This document shows, piece by piece, positions 9,103-18,459 of a stretch of DNA of 64,000 nt. The notes below the pieces were generated by a model. The model saw only the letters and a program-made list of their open reading frames with translations. It was not told the DNA's origin and searched no databases. Location: the NCBI GenBank assembly GCA_013177855.1, contig JABLYA010000001.1, positions 2,188,983-2,252,982 of the forward strand. The letters are read 5' to 3'. Made by a program: the position numbers and the translations under genes. This DNA is from Ignavibacteria bacterium. GTDB lineage: Bacteria > Bacteroidota > Ignavibacteria > Ch128b. The number at the start of each line of letters is the position of its first letter. Position 1 is the first letter of the stretch.

Positions 9103-10621
9103 TTTTTGATAAATCTTTGTTTGTCTTTAAATAACGATTAAACTCTCTTTTCCTTTGACCTTTTTCTATTTCTATTGCCGCAATTTGAATAATGTCATCA
9201 ATTTCGGGATTTTTTCCTGTTGTTTCTGTATCGAATAAAATAATTTTATTGTTTTTAAGTATATCATTAAAAAGTTTTAATTCTAATTCAAAAAAATTTT
9301 CTTTTAGAAAATCTGTGGGATATAGTCCAGAGTTATAAAGTTTATTCACAAAATTTCTGGCTTCTTTAAAAGTGTTAATTTTTCCAAAATGTTTTAAAAT
9401 TCTTGCCCAGTTTAGTCTTGAATAATCATCAATCAAACAATTCAAAAAAGCCATCACATCTTTTATTACGGCAGTTCTAAATAAATCAAAATGTGAAACT
9501 TTGAAATGATCTATACTTTGCTGATTTAATAGCCTGCTAAAATTTTTTACACTATTGTTAGTTCTTACCAGAATTGCTGTTTGAGATCTTTCTTCCTTTA
9601 TTAAATCATTAATCAATTCACTGATTGTTTTATCCAGAAGAGATGGGTCAGCTACTTTAAATATTTTTAATGTTCCAGGTGGTTTTGACTGCGACTGAAA
9701 AGAAACTGGTTCCTGGTTCCATTGTGGGTTAAGATAATTCCTTGCAAAATCATTGTAAACTTTAAGCAGATAGGAAGGTGATCTAAAATTCAGACTTAAT
9801 GTGTGAATCTGAAAACTCTTTTTAATATCCTCAATGTTACTTAAATCGGCTCCCAGGAATGAAAAAATTGATTGCTCAGGATCCCCGAAGTAAACTAAGT
9901 GACAATCGGGTGCAGAAATTAATCTTATAATTTCAAAATGAAGAGCATTTAAATCCTGAATCTCGTCAACTTGAATCCATGAGTATTTCTGAAATTTGAT
10001 CCTGTTATCTTTGATCAGATGAAGGTAAGTCAAAGTTAAAAGATCGTCAAAATCAAGAAAGAGATTTTCCTCTTTTATTTTTTCATAATCCGAACAGATT
10101 TTTTTAATAAGTTGATCTCCAAACATGTAATAAAGTATATCTTTAGGCTTTAGAACTAAATTTTGTGGAAAGCCGAATTTTGTTTGTTTTAGATAAGAGT
10201 TTAATCGTATTAAATCATCTATGCGAGCATCAGGAGATATAGAATTTAGTCTTATATTATTTTCTTCTAAGATTTCTTTAATTAAAAGTGAGGAATCTTC
10301 TTCGTCAAGTAGAATTGTCGCATTTGGTATGAGTTTGTTTTTATTGAGAAAGTTAAGGCAAAATCTGTGAATATTTCCGATGAAAACTTTACAATCAGGG
10401 GAGTATCTTTCAACTCTTTCCTTCATTGCTTTTGCAGCACGATTTGTAAAAGTAAGACAAACCATCTCTTCGGGATTGATTCCATTTTCTATTGCAAAAA
10501 GAATTCTATGCGAAAGTAATTCTGTTTTCCCAGTCCCGGGAGGTGCCAGAACTAAGTGCTTCCCCTTTGCCAGATGAACAATGTTAATTTGTTCCTGTGA
10601 TAAATTAATTTGATTATCCAA
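9068..10621 (-). CDS. UvrD-type helicase with nested DnaQ-like exonuclease, N-terminal part before a frameshift
   Basis: A 517-residue open frame with superfamily 1A helicase motifs: APPGTGKTELLS (Walker A, residues 26-37), VCLTFTNRAAKAMKERV, WIQVDEIQDLNALH (Walker B, around 218), YFGDPEQSIFSFLGAD and LNFRSPSYLL. Near residue 463 a second enzyme starts, ILFDTETTGKNPEIDDIIQIA, the first motif of a DnaQ-like 3'-5' exonuclease, and the frame stops within that domain. The remaining exonuclease and helicase motifs follow in the -1 frame (8181-9102). If joined, one protein of roughly 810 residues results, with an exonuclease inserted between helicase motif IV and motifs V-VI. It lies next to the Cmr operon on the same strand. 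Confidence 0.85.
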   Translation of the reverse strand: MDNQINLSQEQINIVHLAKGKHLVLAPPGTGKTELLSHRILFAIENGINPEEMVCLTFTNRAAKAMKERVERYSPDCKVFIGNIHRFCLNFLNKNKLIPNATILLDEEDSSLLIKEILEENNIRLNSISPDARIDDLIRLNSYLKQTKFGFPQNLVLKPKDILYYMFGDQLIKKICSDYEKIKEENLFLDFDDLLTLTYLHLIKDNRIKFQKYSWIQVDEIQDLNALHFEIIRLISAPDCHLVYFGDPEQSIFSFLGADLSNIEDIKKSFQIHTLSLNFRSPSYLLKVYNDFARNYLNPQWNQEPVSFQSQSKPPGTLKIFKVADPSLLDKTISELINDLIKEERSQTAILVRTNNSVKNFSRLLNQQSIDHFKVSHFDLFRTAVIKDVMAFLNCLIDDYSRLNWARILKHFGKINTFKEARNFVNKLYNSGLYPTDFLKENFFELELKLFNDILKNNKIILFDTETTGKNPEIDDIIQIAAIEIEKGQRKREFNRYLKTNKDLSKSVKFMELQMII

Positions 10622-10767
10622 TGTAAAACCAAATAGTAATTTGTAACTTTTGAAATATAAATTTATTTGCCTTCAAATTCCCAATAATCTATCATTCTAA
10701 AATTAGAAAGTTTTGCTTGAAAATTTCTAAATCTTTTATAAGTTAGAACTAAAATTAAGGTTATGAA

Positions 10768-13764
10768 ATGAGAGTGAATAAAGATTTCAAGGTAAAAGCT
10801 CAATATGGAAGTCGATTTAGAGAATTTCAGAATTTGATGAAGATTAAGATACGGGATATTTTACTTGTCTCGAGTTTGTATGACTATTATTTGTTTGAAG
10901 AAGATGGAAGACTTTATGAACAAATTCGCGAGGAATACAGAGCTTTAAATTTAAGTCACGCACCTGAAATTACTCATGTAACCACTGCACACGAAGCTTT
11001 TGAATTTTTAAGTGATCAGAAGAAAAGATTTGATCTGGTTATCACAACATTACACATCGAAGATATGTCAGTAATTAAGTTTGTTCAAAATTTAAAATCA
11101 CAATGTCCAAACTTACCAGTTATTTTACTTGCTTATGATAATCGTGAACTAAAAGAGATATCGAAGACTTATGACCTTTCGATTTTTGAAAAAGTTTTTA
11201 TCTGGCAGGGGGATTATCGATTACTCATTGCAATTATAAAATATCTTGAAGACAAACTGAATGTTGAAAACGATACGAAAACGGTTGGAGTTCAATCAAT
11301 CATTCTTGTTGAAGATAATGTAAAGTTTTACTCGAGTTATCTGCCAATTATTTACACAGAAATTTTCACTCAATCACAACGATTAATTTCAGAAGGCTTA
11401 AATATTTCTCATAAATATCTAAGGATGCGGGCAAGACCAAAAATTTTGCTTTGCTCAACTTATGAAGAAGCATGGGATTATTTCACCAAATATCAAGAAT
11501 ATATTCTTGGAGTTATTTCCGATATTAATTTTAGAAGAAACGGGGAAAAGGATCCTGAAGCTGGTTTGAAGTTAGCAGCTGAAATTAAAAGGCAGCAATC
11601 CGATATTCCAATACTTCTTCAATCAAGCAATATTGAATTTGCCGAAAAGGCTCGTGCTGTTCAGGCGTTTTTTATTCAAAAAGGTTCACCGACTTTGTTA
11701 AAGCAGGTTCGAGATTTTATTAAAGATAATCTTGGTTTTGGTGATTTTATTTTTAGAACTCTAGATGGAAGAGAAGTTGCAAGAGCTCGTAACTTAATCG
11801 AGCTCGAGGAAGTTTTGAAAACAGTTCCAGAAGAAAGTATCATCTATCATGCATCGAGAAATCATTTCTCAAACTGGTTAAAAGCACGGACTGAATTCTG
11901 GTTAGCCCATAAATTAAGACCAAGAAGGGTCAGTGACTATCCAACCATTGAAGCACTACGACAGGATTTAATCAATTCTATTCGTGAATATCGTGAGATG
12001 AGATTGAGAGGAATAGTCAGTGAGTTTGATAAAAATACTTTTGATATTAATCACAGCTTTGCACGAATTGGTTCTGGTTCACTTGGCGGGAAAGCGAGAG
12101 GATTAGGGTTTCTTAATAGTTTAATTGTCAACTATGGAATTAGAGATCAGTTTGAAAAAGTTACGATTTATGTCCCTTCAGGAGTTGTACTTGCAACGGA
12201 TATTTTTGATCAATTTATTAATGATAATGAGCTCTTCAATTTTGCGCTTCAGTGTGAAGATGATAATTTGATAAAAGAGAGATTCTTCAATGCTCAATAT
12301 TTCCCTCAAGAAGTTGTCAATAAATTGAGAGACTTTCTTGAATTAGTTAAAACTCCGCTTGCAATTCGGTCTTCGAGTCTTTTAGAAGATTCACAATTTC
12401 AGCCTCTTGCAGGAGTTTATGCAACTGTAATGATACCAAATAATAATCCTGACATTGAAATTAGATTAAAAGAATTACTTGATGCAATTAAACTTGTCTA
12501 CGCTTCGATGTTTTTCCAGCACAGTAAAAATTATATGAAAGCAACAGCCTATCGACTTGAAGAAGAAAAAATGGCAGTGGTCATTCAAAGAGTAGTCGGG
12601 TGTGAGCGTAATGGAAGATTTTATCCAGATTTTTCGGGAGTTGCCAAATCTTATAATTTTTATCCTCTGCCGCCGCAAAAAACAACCGATGGGATTGCTC
12701 AGGTTGCTTTGGGTCTCGGCAAAATTGTTGTTGAGGGTGGAAACACAGTTAAATTCTGCCCAAAATATCCTAAACATTTAATTCAATTTTATTCAACGAA
12801 AGAAACTGTTCGAACTTCCCAGCAATATTTTTATGCAATCGATTTGAATGAAGAATTTCGTTCTGTAAAACACTCACCAGAAGAGTTTGTTAAATCATTT
12901 GATCTTTCAATTGCCGAAATTGATGGAACGCTTTACCTTCTTGGTTCGACTTATTCCCCAGAAAACGATGCAATCTACGATGGAATTTCCCGAAGCGGAA
13001 CCCGAATTGTTACTTTTGCACCAATACTTAAGCATTCAGTTTTTCCATTACCAGAAATTCTTGATTTACTTTTGGAAATCTGCTCATGGGCACTTGGTGC
13101 GCCAGTCGAAATTGAATTTGCATGTAATTTGAGCTCAAACAATTGTCCGAGAGAGTTTGCTTTGTTGCAGATGAGACCATTTATAGTAAGTCATGAAATG
13201 GAAGAAGTTGAATTTGAAATTAATGATACTGAAAATTTTGTTTGTTATTCACCTCAAGTTTTAGGCAATGGAATTTATAGAGACTTGAAAGATGTGGTTG
13301 TTGTAGATATAAATAAATATGATCGTGGTAAAAGTCGGGAAGTTGTTTCAGAAATTGAATACTTCAATAAAAAACTATTAAAAGAAAATCGTCATTATAT
13401 TTTGATTGGAGTGGGAAGATGGGGAAGTTTAGATCCCTGGCTTGGGATACCAGTCACCTGGGATCAAATTGGAATGGCTTCAATCATTGTTGAAGCAAGT
13501 TTTAAAGATTTGCACATAACTCCATCGCAGGGTTCACATTTCTTTCAAAATATTACTTCATTTAGAATCGGTTATTTCACAATTGATCCTTATCACAATA
13601 TAGGTTTTATTGATTGGGACTGGCTGCTTTCCATTCCACCAGCAGAGGAATTAAGTTTTTGCAGGCATTTAAGATTTGAAAATGAATTAATTGTCAAAAT
13701 TAATGGTCATAAGACAAGTGGAGTTATTTACAAACCAGATGCAGTAATTTCCAATCATAATTGA
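10768..13764 (+). CDS. Receiver-like/PEP-synthase ATP-grasp fusion protein
   Basis: A 998-residue protein. Residues of about 25-160 and 170-320 look like two response-regulator receiver domains (IRDILLVSSLYDYYLF..., QSIILVEDNVKFYSSYL with GVISDINFRR as the phospho-acceptor region). From about 430 the pyruvate-phosphate dikinase/PEP synthase ATP-binding domain follows: GSGSLGGKARGLGFL, YVPSGVVLATDIFDQF, LAIRSSSLLEDSQFQPLAGV. The phosphohistidine domain and the C-terminal PEP-binding barrel of true PEP synthases are not seen, so ordinary gluconeogenic activity is unlikely. It starts after a 146-base gap shared with the divergent helicase gene. Relatives are usually named PEP/pyruvate-binding domain proteins; the function is unknown. 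Confidence 0.75.
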   Translation: MRVNKDFKVKAQYGSRFREFQNLMKIKIRDILLVSSLYDYYLFEEDGRLYEQIREEYRALNLSHAPEITHVTTAHEAFEFLSDQKKRFDLVITTLHIEDMSVIKFVQNLKSQCPNLPVILLAYDNRELKEISKTYDLSIFEKVFIWQGDYRLLIAIIKYLEDKLNVENDTKTVGVQSIILVEDNVKFYSSYLPIIYTEIFTQSQRLISEGLNISHKYLRMRARPKILLCSTYEEAWDYFTKYQEYILGVISDINFRRNGEKDPEAGLKLAAEIKRQQSDIPILLQSSNIEFAEKARAVQAFFIQKGSPTLLKQVRDFIKDNLGFGDFIFRTLDGREVARARNLIELEEVLKTVPEESIIYHASRNHFSNWLKARTEFWLAHKLRPRRVSDYPTIEALRQDLINSIREYREMRLRGIVSEFDKNTFDINHSFARIGSGSLGGKARGLGFLNSLIVNYGIRDQFEKVTIYVPSGVVLATDIFDQFINDNELFNFALQCEDDNLIKERFFNAQYFPQEVVNKLRDFLELVKTPLAIRSSSLLEDSQFQPLAGVYATVMIPNNNPDIEIRLKELLDAIKLVYASMFFQHSKNYMKATAYRLEEEKMAVVIQRVVGCERNGRFYPDFSGVAKSYNFYPLPPQKTTDGIAQVALGLGKIVVEGGNTVKFCPKYPKHLIQFYSTKETVRTSQQYFYAIDLNEEFRSVKHSPEEFVKSFDLSIAEIDGTLYLLGSTYSPENDAIYDGISRSGTRIVTFAPILKHSVFPLPEILDLLLEICSWALGAPVEIEFACNLSSNNCPREFALLQMRPFIVSHEMEEVEFEINDTENFVCYSPQVLGNGIYRDLKDVVVVDINKYDRGKSREVVSEIEYFNKKLLKENRHYILIGVGRWGSLDPWLGIPVTWDQIGMASIIVEASFKDLHITPSQGSHFFQNITSFRIGYFTIDPYHNIGFIDWDWLLSIPPAEELSFCRHLRFENELIVKINGHKTSGVIYKPDAVISNHN

Positions 13765-13790
13765 TTACATTTCTCTATATTGAGTTTGTT

Positions 13791-15017
13791 ATGCAGTTTA
13801 TTCTTCTGATATTAAAACGATTTTTATCAATTCAAAGAAGATCAAAATTTATTTCCACAATTACTTTAATATCCATATTGGGTGTAATGATAGGAGTTAT
13901 AGTCTTGGATATTGCACTTTCTGTATTAAATGGTTTTGAGAGAGAAATTGAAAATAAATTAGTCGGATTTAATCTTCATATTGATTTAGGAACGATGGAA
14001 GGGCAACTTGTTAGCTTTAATGAAAGTGAAATTGCTGAGATAAAGAAAATTGTTGGAAATGATTTAGCGGGTATTTCACCTTATGCTGGTCAACTTGCTC
14101 TTGTTCGGAGTAGAAAATTCAAAGAAGGTGTATTTATTAAAGGAATTTTACCTGAGTATGATTACACTGATTTAAGAAATAATATTATTGAAGGTGAATA
14201 TCGAATTTCGAATGATAAAAATTATCCAACAATTCTTATTGGAAAAAAATTAGCCAGAAAGATTGGAGTTAAGCTTAATGATACAATCACTGCATTTTCA
14301 CTACATAGTTTTGTATTGCCAATTGATCCTGAACATATTAGTGTGAAAAAATTTGTTGTTTCTGGAATTTATGAATCGGGTATGTCTGAATATGATGATG
14401 TTAATACTTTTGTTCATCTTAATTCAGCTCAAGAATTATTCGGATTTGATGATAAAATATCAGGTTACGAAATAAAATTAAAGAATCCTCAACTTGCTGA
14501 TTATTACAGCTTTACACTTTCAGCCAAACTTGGTTATCCCTACCAGGCAAAATCTATCTATCAGACTTATAGAAACATTTTTAACTGGATTGAACTTCAG
14601 AAAAAACCAATTCCAGTTGTGCTTGCCTTTATTACAATAGTTGCAATCTTCAATATAATTTCAACTCTTCTAATCCATGTGATGGATAAAACAAATTCAA
14701 TTGGAATTTTGAAAACACTCGGTGCAACTTCAAAACAAATAAAGACTATATTTCTTTTAAATGGTGTATTTATTGGATTTATCGGAACTGCTGCTGGGAA
14801 TATCATTGCTTTAATCCTTCTTCATCTTCAATTAAACTTTAATATCATCAAAATTCCTGAAGGAATTTATTTTCTCGATAAAGTTCCAATATCAATTGAA
14901 GCTGAAAGTTTTTTGATAGTTTCGCTCTTGAGCATAATTATTTCGATTTTGTTTTCATTCCTTCCAGCAAGATTTGCGGCTAAAATTGATATCATTAAAT
15001 CAATTCGGTTTTCATAA
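13791..15017 (+). CDS. lolC: LolC/LolE-family ABC transporter permease (first copy)
   Basis: About 408 residues with an N-terminal membrane segment (FISTITLISILGVMIGVIVL), a large periplasmic domain, and three C-terminal segments of the FtsX type that end in FLPARFAAKIDIIKSIRFS. This is the layout of lipoprotein-releasing permeases. I chose the ATG at 13791 because an upstream in-frame TTG at 13761 would overlap the preceding gene and precede the natural N-terminus MQFILLILKRFLSIQRRSKF. It is followed 5 bases later by a second permease and then by the ATPase, forming a LolCDE-like exporter for outer-membrane lipoproteins. A MacB-like role cannot be excluded. Confidence 0.82.
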   Translation: MQFILLILKRFLSIQRRSKFISTITLISILGVMIGVIVLDIALSVLNGFEREIENKLVGFNLHIDLGTMEGQLVSFNESEIAEIKKIVGNDLAGISPYAGQLALVRSRKFKEGVFIKGILPEYDYTDLRNNIIEGEYRISNDKNYPTILIGKKLARKIGVKLNDTITAFSLHSFVLPIDPEHISVKKFVVSGIYESGMSEYDDVNTFVHLNSAQELFGFDDKISGYEIKLKNPQLADYYSFTLSAKLGYPYQAKSIYQTYRNIFNWIELQKKPIPVVLAFITIVAIFNIISTLLIHVMDKTNSIGILKTLGATSKQIKTIFLLNGVFIGFIGTAAGNIIALILLHLQLNFNIIKIPEGIYFLDKVPISIEAESFLIVSLLSIIISILFSFLPARFAAKIDIIKSIRFS

Positions 15018-15022
15018 GAGAA

Positions 15023-16252
15023 ATGAAATTAGAAAGATTTATTGCATTTAGATATTTGAAATCGAGACATAAAGTAAATTTTATCACAATAATTTCATTG
15101 CTTTCAATTCTTGGAATTACAGTTGGCGTTGCTGCATTAATAGTTGTCCTTTCAGTATTTAATGGATTTGCAAGTATTGTAACTGACATTCTGGTCAATT
15201 TTGATCCACATTTAAAAATTGAATCAAATGTTGCCGAAGGGTTTAATCCAGATAAAGCTCTTGAGAATTACTTAGAGCAAAACAAAAAAGTTGAATCATT
15301 TTCACCATTTGTTTATGGTAAGTCAGTCATTTATTCAAAAAGAGTAATTCGAATAATTAATCTTTATGGAATCAGTGAAGAAAAAAATCTTGAACTTTCG
15401 GGACTTAAAACTCATATCATATCAGGCAGTTACGATCTAAAAACAGAAAATTTACCAAAGGCATTGATAGGATTTAGTCTTGCAAATAGATTACAGGTTT
15501 CGATTGGTGATACTATTGTAATTGTCAGCCCTGAAGGATTGGAAGGATATCTTGCTGGAGTATCTGCTCCAATGAATCAAACTTTTGTAATAAGTGGAAT
15601 TTATAACTCGCACAATGTCGATATTGATGCTTATAATGTTTATGTATCACTGCCATTTGCTCAAAGATTGCTTGGTTATGGTCAAAAAATCTTGGGATAT
15701 GAAATTCGATTGAAAAATATTCACGAGACAAATTACCTTAAAAGAGAAATTGAAAAAAATTTTTCCGATATAACTTACTCTGTAAAAACCTGGTTTGATC
15801 TCCATAAAGATCTTTATTCAGTTATGCTGATTGAAAGATGGAGTGCTTATATCATTTTAAGTTTGATAATTGCTGTTGCAACATTTTCGATTTTTTCTTC
15901 TCTGATGATGACTGTTATAGAAAAAAGAAGGGATATTGGTGTCTTGAAAGCAATGGGACTTTCTGATAGAAGCCTTCTTAAAATTTTTCTTCTTGAAGGA
16001 ATCTTAATTGGTATAATTGGTTCGATTTTGGGAGTTATACTTGGACTTTTAATCTGTTTCCTTCAAATCAAATATAAACTCTATGCACTTGATCCAAATG
16101 TTTATATCATTGATGCATTGCCTGTAAAGATTCAAATTCTTGATATTGTGTTGATTGTTTTAATGGCAATTTTTCTTTCAACAATTGCTGGATATTTCCC
16201 CGCAAAAAGAGCAGCAAAACAAAATCCACTTGAAGCAATTAGATGGGAATAA
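15023..16252 (+). CDS. lolE: LolC/LolE-family ABC transporter permease (second copy)
   Basis: 409 residues with the same architecture as the preceding permease and clear sequence similarity to it: MKLERFIAFRYLKSRHKVNF, the membrane segment ISLLSILGITVGVAALIVVL, a periplasmic domain, and an FtsX domain ending YFPAKRAAKQNPLEAIRWE. The RRDIGVLKAMGLSDRSLLKIF loop is the conserved cytoplasmic element of FtsX permeases that contacts the ATPase. The stop is one base before the ATPase start, so the two proteins are probably coupled. Having two permeases in tandem suggests a heterodimeric LolC-LolE pair. Confidence 0.82.
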   Translation: MKLERFIAFRYLKSRHKVNFITIISLLSILGITVGVAALIVVLSVFNGFASIVTDILVNFDPHLKIESNVAEGFNPDKALENYLEQNKKVESFSPFVYGKSVIYSKRVIRIINLYGISEEKNLELSGLKTHIISGSYDLKTENLPKALIGFSLANRLQVSIGDTIVIVSPEGLEGYLAGVSAPMNQTFVISGIYNSHNVDIDAYNVYVSLPFAQRLLGYGQKILGYEIRLKNIHETNYLKREIEKNFSDITYSVKTWFDLHKDLYSVMLIERWSAYIILSLIIAVATFSIFSSLMMTVIEKRRDIGVLKAMGLSDRSLLKIFLLEGILIGIIGSILGVILGLLICFLQIKYKLYALDPNVYIIDALPVKIQILDIVLIVLMAIFLSTIAGYFPAKRAAKQNPLEAIRWE

Positions 16253-16253
16253 A

Positions 16254-16961
16254 ATGAATTTAAATTCTGATAATCAAAAAGTTTTAATTAATGCAATTGA
16301 AATTAAAAAATCTTATGTGATTGAGAACAAAAATAGGCTAGAAGTTTTAAAGGGAATTTCACTTGAAATTTATGAGAATGAGATTTTAGAAATTGTAGGT
16401 GCATCGGGTGCTGGGAAAAGTACACTACTTCACATTTTAGGAACAATTGATAAACCCGACGAAGGAAAAATTTATTTTTATGGACAGGATTTGCTTTTAA
16501 TGAAAGATGAAGAACTTTCACAGTTTCGAAATCAAAACATTGGTTTTGTTTTTCAATTTCATCATTTGCTTCCTGAATTTACTGCACTTGAAAATGTAAT
16601 TATTCCTATGATGATCAATAGAAAAAGTTTTGACGAAGCTAAACCTAGAGCAATTGAATTGCTTGAATATGTTGGACTTGGGGAACGATTAAATCACAAG
16701 CCTTCGGAATTATCTGGAGGTGAACTGCAAAGAGTTGCAATCGCAAGAGCTTTAGCTAATAATCCGAAAGTCATTTTTGCCGATGAACCTACAGGGAATC
16801 TTGATACTCAAAATAGTCAGAATATTATTCAATTAATTCAAAATCTTAACAGAGAATTAGGTCAAACTTTTGTGATTGTAACTCACAATCCAGAAATGGT
16901 TGGTATTGCTCATCGTGTAATGGAAATAAAAGATGGAATGTTGAGCAGGAAATTAATTTGA
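16254..16961 (+). CDS. lolD: Lipoprotein-releasing ABC transporter ATPase
   Basis: 235 residues from the ATG at 16254 (MNLNSDNQKVLINAIEIKKS); an upstream in-frame start at 16185 would lie inside lolE and is rejected. Walker A GASGAGKSTLLHILG, Q-loop FVFQFHHLLPEFTALEN, signature LSGGELQRVAIARAL and Walker B VIFADEPTGNLD are all intact, and the sequence is of the LolD/MacB type. It supplies ATP hydrolysis for the two permeases upstream. A strong stem-loop terminator follows at 17067. Confidence 0.88.
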   Translation: MNLNSDNQKVLINAIEIKKSYVIENKNRLEVLKGISLEIYENEILEIVGASGAGKSTLLHILGTIDKPDEGKIYFYGQDLLLMKDEELSQFRNQNIGFVFQFHHLLPEFTALENVIIPMMINRKSFDEAKPRAIELLEYVGLGERLNHKPSELSGGELQRVAIARALANNPKVIFADEPTGNLDTQNSQNIIQLIQNLNRELGQTFVIVTHNPEMVGIAHRVMEIKDGMLSRKLI

Positions 16962-17066
16962 GTTGTAAGGTCTAAAAGAGTTATTAGAATTTTAGAATAA
17001 TAATTCTTCCAAAAAAATCTGTGAGTAAATTTACGCTGGCTATTGGACTTAAATTTTGATTAAAAT

Positions 17067-17099
17067 GAAAAAGCGTTGCCATATGAGCAACGCTTTTTC
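17067..17099. terminator. Bidirectional intrinsic terminator between lolD and the MFS gene
   Basis: A perfect 13-bp inverted repeat, GAAAAAGCGTTGC with its complement, and a 7-base loop. The A and T tracts at the two ends allow it to end transcription from both converging genes. Confidence 0.8.
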
Positions 17100-17128
17100 T
17101 TATGGTTACTTCAATATTTGAATTTTGA

Positions 17129-18409
17129 TTAATATTTACTCTCTTTCACAACAAACTTGCTGTAAAGTAATAATCCAATGATTGTTGCGACACCAATCAA
17201 ACTGAATACAATCCATAATGTTTGTGGATCTTTTAGATTATCTACAAAATGAACATAAAGGTTTGCGCCAAGAACTCCACCAATAAGTGAACCTAAAACT
17301 CCATACAGAAATGCATAGCCGAGGTAAGTTGCTTTTTTATCTTCAGGTGCAATCAATCCAACATAACTGATGAATTTAGGATGAGCTGTCATCTCACCAA
17401 TTGAAAACATTATTATTCCAGTCATAAATACCCAGATATCTGTTGAAATTGCTAGAATTGCCATTCCAATTGTTCCAAGAGAAATTCCTGTTATCATAGT
17501 TGGGAGAGCTTTCTTGTTTTTTACGATGTTCGAAACAATCATCTGAAGTAAAATAATCGTTCCTGCATTTATAACTGTCACATGTTCAACATCAAATCTC
17601 CAGTTCAAATTAATTCCAAAAATTCCTAGGAAAGAATTCACTACATTATTTAAAGAAGTTGCATCAACATAATCTTTTACATACCAGAGTACTGAATCGA
17701 ACATTTGGAAATACAGTATCCAGAAACCAGAATAAATTACGATAAGGGATACAAATCGAAAATCTTTTAGAACTAAAATCATTTCTTTAAATACTTGGAT
17801 TAAAGATTTAGTGCTTGCTGGTCTGGGTGGCTCTTTGTAAAATAAAATTGTTGGAATAAGCATTCCCGCAGTAAACACAGCTGACGCAATCATAACTGTA
17901 TGCCAGCCGAAAGTTGCTTTTAAGTATGGGACAAGAATTAAAGGAAATAAAAAAGCTCCAAAGTTGATTGACCAGTAATAGATACCAAATGCAAGTGTAC
18001 TGTTCTTTTCATTTGTAATTCGAGCGATAGTCCCCGAGATCATAGGTTTGAATGCACCTGCACCGATTCCCATAATTATTAAACTCGCAAATACAAGAAC
18101 ATAGTCTTTAAATTGACTGGTTAGAAAATAACCAAGCCCTAAGAATGTAAATGCAAATATTAAAGTTTTCTTATAACCGAAACGATCGCCAATTGCGCCA
18201 GCAACGATTGGTAAAATATAGAGTAACGGTTGAATAGTGCTTTTAATAACTCCAACACTTTCTTTTGAAAAGAACAATTGATCAGTAAAGTAAACTGAAA
18301 GAATACTCATCATTCCGTAGTAAGATCCTCTCTCAAAAAATTCGAACATTATTACGAGCCAGAATTGTGAAGAAAATTGAGTAAAGAAGTTTTTAATTTT
18401 TAGAAACAT
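17129..18409 (-). CDS. MFS transporter, POT/peptide-transporter-like
   Basis: 426 residues with about 12 hydrophobic segments. FFERGSYYGMMSILSVYFTD near the start resembles the E-x-x-E-R-F-x-Y-Y-G motif of proton-coupled oligopeptide transporters, and AGAIGDRFGYKKTLIF is the MFS loop 2-3 motif. The ending FVVKESKY is cytoplasmic. It probably imports peptides or a similar nutrient by proton symport, but the substrate cannot be read from sequence. The gene stands alone, converging on the lolD terminator. Confidence 0.72.
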   Translation of the reverse strand: MFLKIKNFFTQFSSQFWLVIMFEFFERGSYYGMMSILSVYFTDQLFFSKESVGVIKSTIQPLLYILPIVAGAIGDRFGYKKTLIFAFTFLGLGYFLTSQFKDYVLVFASLIIMGIGAGAFKPMISGTIARITNEKNSTLAFGIYYWSINFGAFLFPLILVPYLKATFGWHTVMIASAVFTAGMLIPTILFYKEPPRPASTKSLIQVFKEMILVLKDFRFVSLIVIYSGFWILYFQMFDSVLWYVKDYVDATSLNNVVNSFLGIFGINLNWRFDVEHVTVINAGTIILLQMIVSNIVKNKKALPTMITGISLGTIGMAILAISTDIWVFMTGIIMFSIGEMTAHPKFISYVGLIAPEDKKATYLGYAFLYGVLGSLIGGVLGANLYVHFVDNLKDPQTLWIVFSLIGVATIIGLLLYSKFVVKESKY

Positions 18410-18459
18410 AAATCGCTCCGATTTTTTGAGTGATAATAATTTTCAAGATAATTAAAAAA

